Part shown: in pieces, positions 1 through 9,237 of the stretch
How the letters are laid out: the number at the start of each line of letters is the position of its first letter
Numbering within the stretch: the stretch's first letter is position 1
Assembly: GCF_017377505.1 (NCBI RefSeq)
Contig: NZ_JAFREN010000010.1
Location: 1 to 64,000 of the forward strand
Source of the DNA: Enterococcus sp. DIV0212c
GTDB lineage: Bacteria; Bacillota; Bacilli; Lactobacillales; Enterococcaceae
Direction: 5' to 3'
Length of the DNA stretch: 64,000 bases
Translations under genes and position numbers: made by a program
Notes under the pieces: model-generated
What the model was told of the DNA's origin: nothing
The model's database searches: none
The model's input: only the letters and a program-made list of their open reading frames with translations

Positions 1-1
1 G

Positions 2-1387
2 GGGGTGGGACTACTAGCATCTACACAAACCATCCCAAGATTAACGAGTGTATTTTTAAACTCAAATGGTATTATCGGGGATAACTCTATTCCATGGGGA
101 CAGATGATTGTATTACTAGCTATCTTTATTTTCTTAAATTCAACCATCATATTATTTAGCTTAAGAAAATTAAAAAATATTACTCCTGTCAAAGCTCTTC
201 AAATGGGTCAACTTTCAGATGGAAATAAAGGTATAAAGAGTATCCCTTTAGAGCGTATAAGTATCTTACCATTATATATTAGCATCCCTATCAAACAACT
301 ATCTACAAGGTTTAAACAATATATATCATTAATGCTCGTTGCATTTTTCTTTAGCTTTTTATTACTGAGTGTTCTAACATTATCCAAATCTTTTGAAAAA
401 GAGAATGAAGTATTCAAACTTCTTGGCATGCCAAAAAATGATGTAGTATTGCAGATTGCTAAACCTGCCGAGGATAAAGAAGAGATAATAAGACAATTAG
501 TTAACCAAATTGAGAAAAAATATCCAATCAATTCTTACAGTTCTTTTTTTCAAACAAGTTTGAAAGTAGAAAAACAATCAATGGTTGCTCTTGTATATAG
601 TGATCTGAGAAACAAAGTTGATTTAAGCGAGGGGCGTTATCCTAAAACTAAAAATGAAATTCTTATTACAAGCAACGTTAGCAAACAATTTAATAAGAAT
701 GTTAATGACACCTTAAAAGTATCCACTAAAAAGGACAATTCAGAGGACTTCAAAGTAGTTGGCGTGTACCAAAGTGTTAACAATGTTGGGTTTACTATTC
801 ATATGCTAGATACTGGGTATTCTAAGCTAAATAAAAATTATTCTCCTGTTCAATACGTTGTTGATTTAGAGAATGATTCAGATGTATCAAAAACAATCAA
901 ACAATTTTCTACAAATAAGGACAATATTAATATAACAGATGGTTTAAAAAGTAATAAAAACTTGATTGAAACAATACAAACAGGTTTGTTATTAATGACA
1001 CTGGTTGTATTGATTTTAAGTTTCTCTATTTCGTCCGTGATCATTCTCCTCTTGAGCACAATTTCAATTAATAGGGAATCATTAGAATTGGGGATCATGA
1101 AATCATTGGGCTATACATCGGCTCAATTACGTTGTCAATTTGCTACCAGATTTGTTATGGCGACAACATTTGGAACAACATTTGGAATCATTTCAGCCTT
1201 GCTTGGCGGAAACAAAATGTTTTCTACGCTTCTTTCAATGGCAGGTTTAACTAGTTTAGATCTAAAATTTTCAATTGGAAATTTAGTTTTTGTAGTATCG
1301 TTTTTCGTATTTGTTAGCTTCTTATTTAGTTATGTTTCCTCACGAAAAATAAAAAATGTAAATGTAAAAAATTTATTAGTAGATTAA
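2..1387 (+). CDS. ABC transporter permease, FtsX/MacB type (C-terminal part)
   Basis: This is the C-terminal part of an ABC permease of the FtsX family, which in Firmicutes usually exports peptides or lipids or senses antimicrobial peptides. The reading frame is open at the left window edge, so the real start lies upstream. The visible part has a hydrophobic segment ending in the common phrase NITPVKALQMG, then another membrane segment, a long extracytoplasmic region (about residues 125-325), and a final FtsX domain with three hydrophobic helices near the C-terminus. A 17-nt gap separates it from the next gene, which suggests co-transcription. The ATPase partner is not in the window, so the substrate is unknown. 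Family assignment is firm; function is inferred. Confidence 0.85.
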   Translation, partial: GVGLLASTQTIPRLTSVFLNSNGIIGDNSIPWGQMIVLLAIFIFLNSTIILFSLRKLKNITPVKALQMGQLSDGNKGIKSIPLERISILPLYISIPIKQLSTRFKQYISLMLVAFFFSFLLLSVLTLSKSFEKENEVFKLLGMPKNDVVLQIAKPAEDKEEIIRQLVNQIEKKYPINSYSSFFQTSLKVEKQSMVALVYSDLRNKVDLSEGRYPKTKNEILITSNVSKQFNKNVNDTLKVSTKKDNSEDFKVVGVYQSVNNVGFTIHMLDTGYSKLNKNYSPVQYVVDLENDSDVSKTIKQFSTNKDNINITDGLKSNKNLIETIQTGLLLMTLVVLILSFSISSVIILLLSTISINRESLELGIMKSLGYTSAQLRCQFATRFVMATTFGTTFGIISALLGGNKMFSTLLSMAGLTSLDLKFSIGNLVFVVSFFVFVSFLFSYVSSRKIKNVNVKNLLVD

Positions 1388-1404
1388 AGGAGAGAATTTG
1401 GGTT

Positions 1405-2655
1405 ATGTTGGGTTATTTAAAAAGTTTTTATACAAGGTTAGCATTTATAATGGGAGTAGTAATGTATGTTTCATATGCTTTGCCAACTGGTAATTGGCAA
1501 AATACATATTTAATATTTGTTTCGTTATTCGTTGCAATTTTCCTACCATTTTTTACTAAAATAAGTGAGAAATTAGAACGATTTGCAGTGTTACGAACTG
1601 GAAGTATGTTTTTAGGTAAAGTCATTCGCTTTCTATGGCAATATGCATTTAATTACTTTGCTTTGACCATGGTTATTATTGGCGGTATTGTAGATACTGC
1701 TAACCTACAATTTGTTGGAGGATTGTATGGTGCTATTGCACTAACTTCATTTGCTTCTCAAGGATTACAGTATGTAATGTTAGCATTAGCAAATAAAAAT
1801 ATTGGTGATCGCTATTTGAATATTACACTTGCCTTGAGTTTTAATGTCTGTATTAGTGCCATTGCGTCATTAGGATATATTCCAGTTCAACTATTTTTTG
1901 TGGTTACAGGTATTCTCTTAGGAATAATTGGTGCAGTATACAGTTTGGTTACAGATTTAAAAGGTATTTTTTCAAAAAAATCTGGAGTTGGTGTTTTCTT
2001 TGGAACGTTCAATCCTGCTCATGTTTCACATATGAAAATTATAGAACAATTTATTCAAGCGAGAAACTTAGAGAAGGTTTATGTACATCCAACTATCGTT
2101 CCAAAGCTTCACCAAGCATTATTGGATGAAGGGATTATTAGAATAGCTAAAATGAAAGATGGTATGAGAATTTATGAAAAAACTGAAAAAGCTGATTTTC
2201 ATATTGATTACTTTCCAACTGGAAATATTTTCTTTGAAGCAGAAAATAGAATTGCTATGTTGCGAAGTGCTGTCTCAGATGCAAATCTAGAAAATAAAGT
2301 TGAAGTTTTAGCTATGCCTGATCTATATATTGATAAAGGTTTTCATGGAATTATTAAGCACATTAAAGATAAACATAAAGGCAAAAGAATTTATGGTCTT
2401 CATGGTAGTGATTACGGTGGAATGTTGGTGAGAACTATTTATGATGAAACATTCTTAACACCGTATACAATAGTGCGAAAAGACACTATTTCAGCTACAG
2501 CAATTAGAAATGGTGCCCAGGGTATGACTTCCAAGACAGTAACTGAAATACTGAATATTCTAAAGGATGATTCTCATGCAAATGATGGCGATATATTTGA
2601 ATTTTCAGGTGTACGATATATTTATTCAGCTTCAAAATTGATTGAGTTAGACTAG
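1405..2655 (+). CDS. Membrane protein fused to NMN-adenylyltransferase-like domain
   Basis: A two-part protein of 416 residues. Residues 10-185 are hydrophobic, with about five or six predicted membrane helices. Residues 195-410 look like a cytoplasmic nucleotidyltransferase. The domain carries GTFNPAHVSH (200-209), a form of the GxFxPxHxxH motif of NadD/NadR-type adenylyltransferases, and ISATAIRN (362-369), matching their C-terminal ISSTxIR motif. By family it should move AMP or CMP onto a phosphorylated substrate, possibly NMN. The membrane part loosely recalls nicotinamide riboside transporters (PnuC), but I cannot prove homology. AGGAG lies 11 nt before the ATG. It sits between an ABC permease and a small ORF in what looks like one operon. 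Confidence 0.75.
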   Translation: MLGYLKSFYTRLAFIMGVVMYVSYALPTGNWQNTYLIFVSLFVAIFLPFFTKISEKLERFAVLRTGSMFLGKVIRFLWQYAFNYFALTMVIIGGIVDTANLQFVGGLYGAIALTSFASQGLQYVMLALANKNIGDRYLNITLALSFNVCISAIASLGYIPVQLFFVVTGILLGIIGAVYSLVTDLKGIFSKKSGVGVFFGTFNPAHVSHMKIIEQFIQARNLEKVYVHPTIVPKLHQALLDEGIIRIAKMKDGMRIYEKTEKADFHIDYFPTGNIFFEAENRIAMLRSAVSDANLENKVEVLAMPDLYIDKGFHGIIKHIKDKHKGKRIYGLHGSDYGGMLVRTIYDETFLTPYTIVRKDTISATAIRNGAQGMTSKTVTEILNILKDDSHANDGDIFEFSGVRYIYSASKLIELD

Positions 2656-2669
2656 CTATGGAGGAAAAA

Positions 2670-2996
2670 ATGACTACAACTAAAGAAATACTTCTACCAA
2701 ATAATTACACACTAAAATTATATAAAAGAAAATATTTACCTCAAATTTCTGACTTCGTAGCAAACATTTATTTTACTCAACGTCATTATCAATTTGATGA
2801 AGATATCGAAACCTTAACAAATGAATTACGAACTCAAGATGAAGAACTCAGTAAGCAGTCAACAATCTGTTGTATTTACAATATAAAATCTGGTAATCAT
2901 TATACGATCAAACTGAGAGAACCAATACCAGAAGACCCGCCAATATTAGTGAATGTGGGGAAACTTTTGATCTCTCGTTTAAAGAACACAATCTAG
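2670..2996 (+). CDS. Small hypothetical protein, possibly truncated
   Basis: A 108-residue protein of unknown function. The start at 2670 is chosen because GGAGG lies 6 nt upstream; the ATG at 2658 sits on top of that ribosome site. The gene follows the nucleotidyltransferase gene by 14 nt, so it is probably in the same transcript. There is no signal peptide or membrane helix. The first 70 residues look like a normal soluble fold and loosely resemble the N-terminus of a GNAT acetyltransferase. The tail is Pro-rich and then ends abruptly. An overlapping frame stays open about 6 nt further, so a frameshifted or shortened ancestor is possible. No function is claimed. Confidence 0.5.
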   Translation: MTTTKEILLPNNYTLKLYKRKYLPQISDFVANIYFTQRHYQFDEDIETLTNELRTQDEELSKQSTICCIYNIKSGNHYTIKLREPIPEDPPILVNVGKLLISRLKNTI

Positions 2997-3060
2997 GATA
3001 ATATTATTTGACCGTGAAGTGATAAACTAGTCGTAAGTTGATGGAATGGAGGAAATAGTT

Positions 3061-3417
3061 ATGAGTTTAAATGTAAAGAGTGTCACTGTAGGTCTACCAG
3101 TAAGTAATTTGGAGGAATCTGCACTTTGGTATGAAAAGCTTCTTATGAGTGATGAAAAAATTACCCCTGTTGAAGGCGTTATCGAGTATCCAGTTGGTTC
3201 TATTTGGATTCAACTTTTCGAAGAAAAAATGAATGTTTCAGAGAATGGTTTACGTTTAGGAGTAGAAGACTTAGACAAAGAATTTGAACGTTTAAAATCA
3301 CTTGGCGTAATCGTTGATGAGGTGATAGAGGATGTACCTGGTATTCTTCGATACGTTGATTTCTCTGATCCTGATGGTAATAAGTTATCGTTCTATTGGT
3401 TATATGATCAAGAGTAG
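3061..3417 (+). CDS. VOC family protein (glyoxalase/dioxygenase-like)
   Basis: A 118-residue single-unit vicinal-oxygen-chelate protein. It starts with the typical beta strand (VTVGLPVSNLEESALWYEKLL) and ends with DPDGNKLSFYWL, the usual C-terminal VOC signature (DPDGNxxxF/L). Such proteins act on glyoxal adducts, aromatic diols or antibiotics, usually with a divalent metal and as dimers; the substrate here is unknown. ATG 3061 is preferred to 3046 because GGAGGA (3048-3053) is correctly spaced before it. A Rho-independent terminator follows at 3508-3550. Confidence 0.8.
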   Translation: MSLNVKSVTVGLPVSNLEESALWYEKLLMSDEKITPVEGVIEYPVGSIWIQLFEEKMNVSENGLRLGVEDLDKEFERLKSLGVIVDEVIEDVPGILRYVDFSDPDGNKLSFYWLYDQE

Positions 3418-3432
3418 ATTTAGACAGTACTT

Positions 3433-3473
3433 AATGCTAAAACAACGGATAGGTGATTCGTCGTTTTAGCAAT
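3433..3473 (+). terminator. Hairpin downstream of the VOC gene
   Basis: AATGCTAAAAC and GTTTTAGCAATT form an inverted repeat around a short loop. No T-run follows, so it may be mRNA 3'-end structure rather than a true terminator. Confidence 0.4.
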
Positions 3474-3507
3474 TCTGACTTTAATTTATCAAATTACATC
3501 TATTAAT

Positions 3508-3550
3508 AAAGCCATGAATCCTTTACTGAAAAAGGGGCCACGGCTTTTTT
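3508..3550 (+). terminator. Rho-independent terminator after the VOC gene
   Basis: AAAGCC...CCTTT pairs with AAAGG...GGCTTT and is followed by a run of T. It ends the plus-strand transcript of the VOC gene. Confidence 0.65.
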
Positions 3551-3684
3551 ATTCATTTAGTACAATCTTTTTCAACAAGAAAAGAGACCTGAGGCATACT
3601 TACCTTCTGATCCCATAATAGTCATTATAATTCTATGAACTACCTTCATTACCATTAGTTGAATTGACAGTTTACTCCCTTTGC

Positions 3685-4881
3685 CTACTCATCTAGCAAT
3701 TTCCTTTTATTTCTCGCTATAAATGCAACCACAAATAATAGTATTCCTGAAAGAACAAAAACAAGATTCACACCTAAAGTATCTGCTACAGCCCCCATCA
3801 ATAATGACGATAAAGAAAAAGTTGCAGTATTTAATATCCCCGTTGCAGCATACACGGATGTTAATTTATTTCTATCGACTTTCTGTTGTAAGATCGTCGC
3901 TTGAGGGATATTCTTAACTTGTAAAAAGACACCTATCAGAATTGAATATACTAAAATAAGAAATGGATTTCCTCCTAAAGCAACGAGTAATGTAATGACT
4001 CCGCCAAAAATTGAACTGATGACTATTACTTTAGATTTATTCTTATCCACCATTACATTTAAATAAAATACAATCATACTTCCCAGAGCAGCACCAAGAA
4101 AATAAGTGGCATTAATGTAGCCCCACCAGTTCTCTGAAACATGTAAAACATCTTTCACGAAGACCAAGACAACGGCTGAAATCCACGCTGTGTTTGCAAT
4201 ACTCTCAAGGATATCCATACTCACAATTGTAAATATAATAGGTTGTTTGCGTATTTCTTGCCATCCTGAAATCAGGTCTTTCCATCTATTTCCATCAGCG
4301 TTATCAGTCGTAGAAACGGTTGGTAAATACCAAAAAGCTAACGTAGCAATAGCAAAGATACCGACATTGATCCAAATTAGGCCTGACATAGAAAAGAGTA
4401 TCAATAAAGAAGAGCCCACTGCCCAACCGCCGATACTGACAATTTGAAGCATTGTACTAAAAATGCTATTGGCACGAATCAAATAAGTCTTTGCAGCGTA
4501 ATGAGGTATCAGTGCCCTGCTTATTGGCTCAGCGCAACCGTCTAAAAAAGAAATACTAAAGATAAATGTATATAAAAAGAAAAGATTTTCATTATTTACT
4601 TTTAAGTTTAAATACACAGCCAATCCTATTAATATAAATGTTTTAAATAATTGAGTTTTTCGTATAATATCTGTCAATGTAGCATAATTAATTAATACCG
4701 GCGTTAGCAATCCTGAAAATACTGTCCCAATAGTCATAATAACGGGTGCTAAGGAAGCCGCTAATGCAGAGTTTGTTAGTGTAAAAACAGAACTCACAAC
4801 AGCAATTGTGTAAATAATATCGCCAATATTCGCAAACATTTGACCGATAACAAGCTTTTTGAATGCTCTATTCTTTTCCAT
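3685..4881 (-). CDS. MFS transporter (MefA-like efflux family)
   Basis: A 398-residue major facilitator with about 12 hydrophobic helices, in the size and style of the MFS_3 / macrolide-efflux (Mef-like) group: a short N-terminus MEKNRAFKKLVIGQMFANIGD and a central loop after helix 6 (about residues 185-210). It probably exports a small molecule by proton antiport; the substrate is unknown. ATG 4881 is chosen because AAAGGTGAG lies 6-7 nt upstream; the in-frame TTG at 4905 has no ribosome site. It is transcribed alone, with a candidate promoter at 5132-5159 and a leader of about 240 nt. Confidence 0.8.
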   Translation of the reverse strand: MEKNRAFKKLVIGQMFANIGDIIYTIAVVSSVFTLTNSALAASLAPVIMTIGTVFSGLLTPVLINYATLTDIIRKTQLFKTFILIGLAVYLNLKVNNENLFFLYTFIFSISFLDGCAEPISRALIPHYAAKTYLIRANSIFSTMLQIVSIGGWAVGSSLLILFSMSGLIWINVGIFAIATLAFWYLPTVSTTDNADGNRWKDLISGWQEIRKQPIIFTIVSMDILESIANTAWISAVVLVFVKDVLHVSENWWGYINATYFLGAALGSMIVFYLNVMVDKNKSKVIVISSIFGGVITLLVALGGNPFLILVYSILIGVFLQVKNIPQATILQQKVDRNKLTSVYAATGILNTATFSLSSLLMGAVADTLGVNLVFVLSGILLFVVAFIARNKRKLLDE

Positions 4882-5131
4882 TTTTTTCTCACCTTTACTT
4901 ATCAAGAAACAGAAATTTGTCTCTTTGATTTTTTCTTAATTCTTTCAAAGTAAAGTAATTTTAAATGTTCATAAGTAGATTCTCCTCTTACTGGTACAAC
5001 ACCACTGATCGTACCATTGTGTATAATTTACTACCATAGCTCTTAGCTTCATAGTAATAATTTAGTTCGAATAAACTGGAAACAAGTTTTTTGCCATCAT
5101 TACCACATTTATTCCTAATAAACCTAAATTA
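4882..5131 (-). other. Long leader of the MFS gene with short ORF remnants
   Basis: A stretch of about 250 nt between the candidate promoter and the MFS start. On the minus strand it holds an 11-codon ORF beginning MAKNLFPV. It also holds an open frame ending at 4902-4904 (TGA) that would read GTISGVVPVRGESTYEHLKL and onward. The second looks protein-like and may be a gene remnant or chance. Antibiotic-efflux genes can use leader-peptide attenuation, but no clear competing hairpins were worked out here. Confidence 0.3.
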
Positions 5132-5159
5132 ATAATAGCACATAGGCAAGTAATGTAAA
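5132..5159 (-). promoter_or_regulatory. Candidate sigma-A promoter for the MFS gene
   Basis: On the minus strand TTTACA (5154-5159) and TATTAT (5132-5137) are separated by 16 nt, upstream of the MFS gene. Confidence 0.45.
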
Positions 5160-5217
5160 CTTTTTTTTGCGCATAGTATCACAATTCACTGAAAAACAAT
5201 TAGCATTGAACTTATAA

Positions 5218-5258
5218 AAAAAGACAAGTAGTCGGCTACTCGACTACTTGTCTTTTAT
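5218..5258 (-). terminator. Strong bidirectional terminator
   Basis: AAAAGACAAGTAGTCG pairs perfectly with CGACTACTTGTCTTTT around a 6-nt loop, with A/T tracts on both sides. It lies 65 nt past the stop of the DUF1846 gene and should end that transcript. Confidence 0.9.
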
Positions 5259-5322
5259 TAAATACGGGTAATATAAATTATCATACCGTTACTTCTATTA
5301 ATACTTAACTCTCACAACCAAC

Positions 5323-6831
5323 CTAAATATAATACAAATTCTCAGACGGATAAACCGCATCACTCGTAATATCCAATCCTAACTCTCTCAACGTTTGCTC
5401 ATCATTCTTACTCAACATCACAGTAGAGTGTGCTTGTACGTCATTTAATTCAGATAACTTATCATACGCCAATTGTGCTGTCGGGTTCGTAACGGCACTA
5501 ATCGCTAAAGCAATCAAAATTTCATTGGCTTTTAAAGCTGTAATTTTACTGTGTAGATCTTTTCTTTTCATTGTTTGAATCGTTTCAAGAATCACTGGAG
5601 ATAGCAATAAAATTTCATCCGATATATTGGCTAATGTCTTAATAGAATTCAAAATAGCCGATGAACAAGAATCCATTAAACTACTGGTTCTTCCTGTTAC
5701 AATTCTGCCATCTGTTAACTCAAACGCAATAACGGCAGGTGTATCATTACTTTGGGTTTGTTCTCTCAATCGTTCTGAATATTCTCTAGCAGGCAATACC
5801 GCTTTTCGGTCTTCTTTTTTCAGCTCGACTTCTTCCATGATCAATTTAATGCGATTGACTGTTTCTTCATCGATCAAGCCTTTTTTAAAGTCACATTCAG
5901 TCGCAAAACAACGACGAATAATTTCTTGCTTAGATGCTTCTTTCACCACATCATCATCGATAATCCCAAAACCGACACGGTTAACGCCCATATCCGTTGG
6001 CGATTGATAGATAGATTCTTCACCTGTAATTTTTTCAATGATTCGTTTGATCACAGGGAAGGTCTCCACATCACGATTATAGTTAACAGCAACTTTTTGG
6101 TATTTATCAAAGTGGAATGAATCGATCATGTTCACATCTTTTAAATCAACCGTTGCTGCTTCATAGGCAATATTTAGTGGATGTTTCAACGGAACATTCC
6201 AAACTGGGAAGGTTTCAAATTTTGAATAGCCGGCGGTCTTTCCGTTACGACTTTCATGATACAGTTGGTTCAAACACGTCGCTAATTTTCCACTACCAGG
6301 TCCTGGTGCTGTGACAACTACGATTGGCTTCGTGGTTGGAATGTAGTCATTTTTACCAAAGCCTTCTTCGCTGACAATTTTTTCGAGATTTGATGGATAA
6401 TCTTCGATCGCCCCATGTTTATACACTTTGATATCTCTTCGTTCCAACTTGTTAATGAACATTTTTGTAGACGGCTGTCCGCTGTAGCGCGTAATGACCA
6501 CACTATTAACTGCTAAGCCGTATTCTCTTAATTCATCGATTTGGCGTAAAATATCCATATCATAGGTGATTCCATAATCACCACGAATTTTATTTCGTTC
6601 GATATCACCTGCGTAAACGCAAATTAAAATCTCAGCTTGATCTTTTAGTTTTTGTAAAAGTTTGATTTTAGCATCTGCATCAAACCCTGGTAAAACACGT
6701 TTTGCGTGCATATCCCCGATTAATTTGCCGCCAAATTCTAAATATAACTTGTCATAGTGATCGACTCTTTCAAGGATATATTTTGATTGTTCTTCAATGT
6801 ACTTTTGTGGATCAAAACCCAGTTTTTTCAC
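5323..6831 (-). CDS. DUF1846 (UPF0371) family protein
   Basis: A 502-residue cytoplasmic protein matching the DUF1846/UPF0371 family over its full usual length of about 500 residues, from [20 protein letters not shown] to the C-terminus. The segment [20 protein letters not shown] resembles a P-loop-like turn and is a family hallmark. Family structures suggest a nucleotide-binding enzyme, but the reaction is not established as far as I know. The start codon is GTG, with GGAGGG about 8 nt upstream. A TATAAT-like -10 (6868-6873) lies in the upstream region, though with a poor -35. It is a single-gene unit closed by the terminator at 5218-5258. Confidence 0.9.
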   Translation of the reverse strand: MKKLGFDPQKYIEEQSKYILERVDHYDKLYLEFGGKLIGDMHAKRVLPGFDADAKIKLLQKLKDQAEILICVYAGDIERNKIRGDYGITYDMDILRQIDELREYGLAVNSVVITRYSGQPSTKMFINKLERRDIKVYKHGAIEDYPSNLEKIVSEEGFGKNDYIPTTKPIVVVTAPGPGSGKLATCLNQLYHESRNGKTAGYSKFETFPVWNVPLKHPLNIAYEAATVDLKDVNMIDSFHFDKYQKVAVNYNRDVETFPVIKRIIEKITGEESIYQSPTDMGVNRVGFGIIDDDVVKEASKQEIIRRCFATECDFKKGLIDEETVNRIKLIMEEVELKKEDRKAVLPAREYSERLREQTQSNDTPAVIAFELTDGRIVTGRTSSLMDSCSSAILNSIKTLANISDEILLLSPVILETIQTMKRKDLHSKITALKANEILIALAISAVTNPTAQLAYDKLSELNDVQAHSTVMLSKNDEQTLRELGLDITSDAVYPSENLYYI

Positions 6832-7157
6832 GTGAGAACCCTCCGATATTTGTATACTGCCATCTATTATAAACTTATTTACTACTGATTACGATATAGA
6901 ATTTTAAAATTTAACAGCTAATTTGCACGGATACTTATAAATTTAAATCGAAGTCTAGGAAACAGCTGCTTTTGTTCACCGTTTTCCCTTCGAGTAGTCG
7001 TTTGAAAAAAGATACTTTCGCTCTTAATCCTCCTTTAAATTATGACCATTTTTACATTTTATTATGCAACAAACTAAAATAAACCCATGTTCCTTTGTTA
7101 GCAAAGGGCGCACAGGTTTATTTTATGATTCGTTCTTACATGATATTTTTTTACTTA
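6832..7157 (-). other. Intergenic region: DUF1846 promoter side and RidA terminator
   Basis: 326 nt without a gene. It holds a TATAAT-like -10 at 6868-6873 on the minus strand and the hairpin terminator at 7077-7124. No other structure or ORF stood out. Confidence 0.5.
7077..7124 (-). terminator. Terminator after the triple-RidA gene
   Basis: AAATAAACC...CCTTTG and CAAAGG...GGTTTATTT pair around a short loop, flanked by A/T tracts on both sides. Confidence 0.7.
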
Positions 7158-8426
7158 TTAAACAATCGGCGGCGTTCCTTCTGCGTTCCCTACAATTGCA
7201 TCGATTTGGATTAAAGCATCTTTAGGCAGCTCAGACACACCAACTACTCTTCTGGCAGGGACACCATCTGGGAAGAATGTTGCATAAACGTCATCAACGG
7301 CATCCATATCCTCGATATTTTTCACAAAAATATTCACCTTAACAACATCCGCCAGCACATGATCCACACTTTCGATGATCGCTTGGATATTTTCTAAGCA
7401 CTGTCCAGCTTGCGCTTTGATTCCACCTGAAACAACTGCATTTGTCTTTGGATCGATTGGCAATTGTGCTGAAATATTATTATAATGTGAAAAAGCAACG
7501 GTTTGTGTTGAAAATGGACATTTGGGCGCTTTTTCTGTATTATTCGCTTCGATAATCAATCCATGTCTATCTTCTATCGCTTGGGGAGGTGTACCATCTC
7601 CGTGAGATACAACCGCTTCGATTTGCACCGCAGCCCCCATCGGCAAATCTTTCACTGCAACAACTGTTCGTGCGGGAACATAGGCTACTGTTCTAGCAAT
7701 CGCCGAATCTGGAAAAAAGGTGGCATACACTTTATTCACAGCATCGATTTTAGATAAATCTTTAAGGAAAATATTGATCTTAACAATATCATCCAAAGGA
7801 ACATCGATACTTTCTAAAATTGCTTTGATGTTTTTTAAACACTGTCCAGTTTGCTTTTTCACACAACCAGCTACTACTCTCCCAGTTTTGGGATCGATCG
7901 GCAACTGAGCGGACAAATTATTGTAATGGGAAAATGAGACAGTCTGCGTTGATAGTGAATTGCTCGGTGCATTTAACGTGTTGTTTGTCAGCTTTATCAA
8001 ATCGCCTGCTTGTGGAGCGTTTGGAATCGTGCCTTCACCGTTTGAAACAAGGGCTTCTATTTGGACTAAAGCGCCCATTGGTAAAGCATCTACCGCAACA
8101 ACAGTTCTTGAAGGATGATAACTTGTGAAAAATGATGCGTATACCTCATCTACAGCATCAACGTCTTTAATATTCTTAACAAATACAGTGATTCGAACGA
8201 TATCGCTCATCACATGATCAATGCTGTCTACAATTGCTTTGATATTTTTAAAACATTGTTCAGCTTGCTCCGTAATGCCACCTGCTACCAATTTCCCCGA
8301 AGTTGGATCAATCGGTAATTGGGCTGAAAAGTTATTGTAATGAGAAAAAGCGACAGTTTGTGAAGCTAGTGAATTTTGTGGTGCATTTCCCGTGTTTCTT
8401 GCTAATACTGCGTTGTCATTGCTCAT
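7158..8426 (-). CDS. Three tandem RidA/YjgF/Rid domains in one polypeptide
   Basis: A 422-residue protein made of three RidA-like domains of about 130-140 residues. Each begins with an N-(T/A)xxAPxxxxxTQTVAFSHYNN-like segment and a QLPIDP motif, and ends with Rxx(V)xVxxLPxxAxxQIxAxV. RidA enzymes deaminate reactive enamines/imines from amino-acid metabolism and normally form trimers of one-domain subunits, so this chain could fold as a trimer in one polypeptide. The Arg that holds the carboxylate in active Rid proteins is present in each unit (PSRTVV, PARTVV, PARRVV). The second unit has an extra 8 residues that look like a local duplication (ARTVAYV then ARTVVAV). GAGGA lies 8 nt before the ATG. 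An HxlR regulator is divergently placed. Confidence 0.85.
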   Translation of the reverse strand: MSNDNAVLARNTGNAPQNSLASQTVAFSHYNNFSAQLPIDPTSGKLVAGGITEQAEQCFKNIKAIVDSIDHVMSDIVRITVFVKNIKDVDAVDEVYASFFTSYHPSRTVVAVDALPMGALVQIEALVSNGEGTIPNAPQAGDLIKLTNNTLNAPSNSLSTQTVSFSHYNNLSAQLPIDPKTGRVVAGCVKKQTGQCLKNIKAILESIDVPLDDIVKINIFLKDLSKIDAVNKVYATFFPDSAIARTVAYVPARTVVAVKDLPMGAAVQIEAVVSHGDGTPPQAIEDRHGLIIEANNTEKAPKCPFSTQTVAFSHYNNISAQLPIDPKTNAVVSGGIKAQAGQCLENIQAIIESVDHVLADVVKVNIFVKNIEDMDAVDDVYATFFPDGVPARRVVGVSELPKDALIQIDAIVGNAEGTPPIV

Positions 8427-8820
8427 AGTTCTATTCCTCTTTTCTTTTAGTTACATTCAAATAAAAAAAAGACCTCACTCTATACAAAAATGTTTGCGCT
8501 TTCAATTTAAAATTGAATTAAACGTTACGATTGGCCTCGTACAATGTGATTAAATAGCCAGTTATTCTTTATAGGTGTATCAGTTTTTACTATCCTGTTT
8601 TTCATTATAAAAATCTTAACAAATTGATAAAAATTATATCACTCCCTCCAGTCTACAATAATAGCGCTAACATTTCAACAACGTATTTAGAAGTTCGCCA
8701 ATGTCTGTTCTATTTTTATGAAGCAAATTGATTTTCTGCGCTAAACATGCAACAATTCTCTTATAGTAAGAACCAATACTGAAATCCAGCTCATTCTCAA
8801 ATGTTAGGAGATATTTTTCT
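8427..8820. other. Divergent intergenic region between RidA and HxlR genes
   Basis: 394 AT-rich nt that must hold both promoters. A plausible minus-strand pair TTTATC-16-TATAAT points to the RidA gene from around 8600. No clear palindromic HxlR operator was recognised. Confidence 0.35.
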
Positions 8821-9147
8821 ATGATAAAAAAAGAAGAAATGCCACTTTGCGATGTGGCAACGACCGTTCAATTGATTGGGAGTAAATGGAAAACTCTGAT
8901 CATACGAGACTTAATAACAGGTCCAAAAAGAAATTCTGAATTAAAACGCTCATTATCTGGCATCTCTCAAAAGGTGTTGACCGAAAGCCTTAATTCAATG
9001 ATACTAGCTGGCATTGTGGAACGAATAGATTTTCAAAAAGTGCCACCTCACGTTGAGTACCAATTGACACCATTAGGTAAAACCTTACTGCCTGTTATTG
9101 AGTCTATGAGGCAATGGGGGCAATTTTATAAACAGCAGTTTAGCTAG
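8821..9147 (+). CDS. HxlR/MarR-like winged-helix regulator
   Basis: A 108-residue HxlR family DNA-binding protein. It has the family start (CDVATTVQLIGSKWKTLIIRDL), a winged helix over residues 20-95 with LTESLNSMILAGIVER as the recognition part, and the end LLPVIESMRQWGQFY. Cys10 sits at the usual N-terminal Cys of redox- or electrophile-sensing HxlR proteins. It lies divergent to the triple-RidA gene and 90 nt upstream of the 9238 gene, so either may be its target. TAGGAG lies 10 nt before the ATG. Confidence 0.9.
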   Translation: MIKKEEMPLCDVATTVQLIGSKWKTLIIRDLITGPKRNSELKRSLSGISQKVLTESLNSMILAGIVERIDFQKVPPHVEYQLTPLGKTLLPVIESMRQWGQFYKQQFS

Positions 9148-9237
9148 ATAGTTACAAATTAGTGCCTACTTAACATTTTCTAAAAAGTTGTTTATACTTT
9201 TATTAAAGATAGAAACAACGATTAAGGAGGCTTTTTT

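Noticed and set aside
8427..8540. T-box or other riboswitch in the RidA leader
   Set aside because: A T-tract follows GAGGTC on the minus strand, but no matching terminator arm or T-box motif was found.
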